64,000 nucleotides of DNA from Pegea sp. RAD2-039 (taxonomy: Eukaryota > Chordata > Thaliacea > Salpida > Salpidae): assembly GCA_034620365.1 (NCBI GenBank), contig JAQGEQ010000041.1, positions 677,902 through 741,901 of the forward strand, read 5' to 3'. Position 1 is the first letter of the stretch. Every line of letters begins with the position of its first letter. Below are positions 62,701 through 64,000 of the stretch, one piece after another. The notes below the pieces were generated by a model. The model saw only the letters and a list, made by a program, of their open reading frames with translations, was not told where the DNA came from and made no database searches. The position numbers and the translations under genes were made by a program.

Positions 62701-64000
62701 GGTTGTCTTCAGTAATAACGTCATCTTCGTCGATGTATGTGTCATGTGGTGTTGGTAGTCCACCATACATTACTGGTGCTTGTGGGCCGACAGGTTGTGG
62801 TCGCATTGGCTTGCCACTATCGCTGACAGTTGGTCCGAATGGACTTGGATATCCTGGTGCAAGTGGATGTCCAGGAGCAGTTGGTACTGGTCCGACGGCT
62901 AATGTTGTTGGTCGATGATCTCCAAGATCCTTATCATTGTCAGTGTAGACAACTCCTGTTTCTTGTGGAACATAACTTGGTCCTTCCAACATTGGAATAT
63001 CGTACTTGTGACCGTCACTAAGAACATCTTCATCGTCATAATAATTGTCTTGTGGTGTTGGTACTCCACCATAGACCAATGGAGCTTGTGGGCCGACAGG
63101 TTGTGGTCTCATTGGCTTATCACTGTCTACAATGCTTGGTGCAAATGGACTTGGATAACCAGGTGCAAGTGGATGTCCTGGTGCAGCAGCTGATGGAACA
63201 TATGCTGGTCCTGATGGTGACAAGTCTCCGAGATCCTTGTCCATTCCACTGTAGATAATTCCTGTATCATCTGCAACATATCCGGCGTGATCCTTGAATG
63301 GAACATCGAATCGGTTGTCTTCAGTAATAACGTCATCTTCGTCGATGTATGTGTCATGTGGTGTTGGTAGTCCACCATACATTACTGGTGCTTGTGGGCC
63401 GACAGGTTGTGGTCGCATTGGCTTGCCACTATCGCTGACAGTTGGTCCGAATGGACTTGGATATCCTGGTGCAAGTGGATGTCCAGGAGCAGTTGGTACT
63501 GGTCCGACGGCTAATGTTGTTGGTCGATGATCTCCAAGATCCTTATCATTGTCAGTGTAGACAACTCCTGTTTCTTGTGGAACATAACTTGGTCCTTCCA
63601 ACATTGGAATATCGTACTTGTGACCGTCACTAAGAACATCTTCATCGTCATAATAACTGTCTTGTGGTGTTGGTACTCCACCATAGACCAATGGAGCTTG
63701 TGGGCCGACAGGTTGTGGTCTCATTGGCTTATCACTGTCTACAATGCTTGGTGCAAATGGACTTGGATAACCAGGTGCAAGTGGATGTCCTGGTGCAGCA
63801 GCTGATGGAACATATGCTGGTCCTGATGGTGACAAGTCTCCGAGATCCTTGTCCATTCCACTGTAGATAATTCCTGTATCATCTGCAACATATCCGGCGT
63901 GATCCTTGAATGGAACATCGAATCGGTTGTCTTCAGTAATAACGTCATCTTCGTCGATGTATGTGTCATGTGGTATTGGTAGTCCACCATACATTACTGG
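53721..64000 (-). CDS. Giant secreted VWD-C8-TIL-VWC-cystine-knot protein (gel-forming mucin/VWF-like), C-terminal part, open at right edge
   Basis: Extracellular, disulfide-rich, multimer-forming protein. The right-most exon (beyond 64000 to 58598) is a repeat array ending in a TIL-like Cys segment (CNGVDVTPGDSFSCSSS...CPC). Then 17 exons, all in phase: 58547-58359 and 58293-57932 (VWC modules), 57851-57625, 57485-57268 and 57200-56964 (VWD, with NGLCGTC), 56841-56655 and 56585-56362 (C8 then TIL, ending DGCFCNGDM), 56276-56133, 56039-55920, 55842-55699, 55631-55474, 55410-55245, 55182-54986, 54912-54632, 54568-54318, 54260-54080 (serial VWC-like half modules with CPxxxxxC and CCxxxxC), and 54016-53721 (cystine knot with CEGAC, CSCC and terminal CGC). 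This D4-C-CK order is that of VWF and gel-forming mucins; CK domains dimerise by disulfides. About 2990 residues are visible. The N-terminus and signal peptide lie outside. The repeats are Pro/Asp-rich, not Ser/Thr-rich, so it is not a classic mucin. Confidence 0.92.
58957..64000 (-). repeat. 612-bp coding tandem repeat array (204 residues = 2 x 102), over eight copies
   Basis: Copies start every 612 bp (a fixed landmark recurs at 59010, 59622, 60234, 60846, 61458, 62070, 62682, 63294 and 63906). Each has two related halves of exactly 102 residues. Half A begins YGGLPTPHDTYIDEDDVITE; half B begins YGGVPTPQDSYYDDEDVLSD. Both share DKDLGD, APGHPLAPGYPSPF and KPMRPQPVGPQAP. There is no cysteine. 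Copies differ by only a few bases; the one nearest the C-terminal domains ends in a diverged edge (YSGIDMDDYD). The array continues beyond the window. Confidence 0.98.

Noticed and set aside
59010..63870. Many 60-90-codon frames on both strands recurring every 612 bp
   Set aside because: Shadows of the mucin repeat in other frames; identical spacing and no independent signals.

Overview
This is an AT-rich (roughly 70% A+T by eye) metazoan chromosome segment with intron-split genes, short introns (about 60-1000 nt), long AT-rich spacers and scattered SINE and LINE remnants. The 284-residue tropomyosin is of chordate type, and intron sizes and tRNA-headed SINEs fit a urochordate. My best guess is an ascidian tunicate such as a Ciona relative; this is inference, not proof.

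Layout. (1) 136-2417 minus: N-terminal half of an SLC6A15/17-type amino-acid transporter, running off the left edge. (2) 5580-7616 plus: complete tropomyosin with a candidate muscle promoter. (3) 10323-12161 minus: a RING-finger protein with a basic/acidic tail. (4) 18835-21251 plus: a polo-like kinase with two polo boxes. (5) 24084-28225 plus: an MFSD4-like transporter. (6) 31077-32414 plus: a single-exon PWWP/IBD protein of the LEDGF/HDGFL2 type. (7) 36615-36866 minus: a weak small ORF. (8) 37773-48604 plus: DOT1L histone H3K79 methyltransferase in about 22 exons, with a greatly expanded repetitive C-terminal half. (9) 49150-50600: LINE and SINE remnants. (10) 53721 to beyond 64000 minus: C-terminal part of a giant secreted VWD-C8-TIL-VWC-cystine-knot protein (gel-forming mucin/VWF type) that carries more than eight almost identical 612-bp coding repeats.

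The exon models were built by hand from splice signals plus reading-frame continuity. Coding phases close across all junctions in tropomyosin, RING, PLK, MFSD4, DOT1L and mucin, which strongly supports them; individual boundaries may still be off by a base or so.

The genes do not form one pathway. The only functional echo is chromatin: a LEDGF-type reader and DOT1L are neighbours on the same strand. The most unusual features are repeats inside genes: the two-level 102/204-residue array in the mucin; the 7-residue and 8-residue arrays in DOT1L, one of which carries the CRE palindrome TGACGTCA in every good copy; a 24-bp intronic minisatellite built from a word also seen in introns of other genes; and strong enrichment of TGACGTCA across the whole window.
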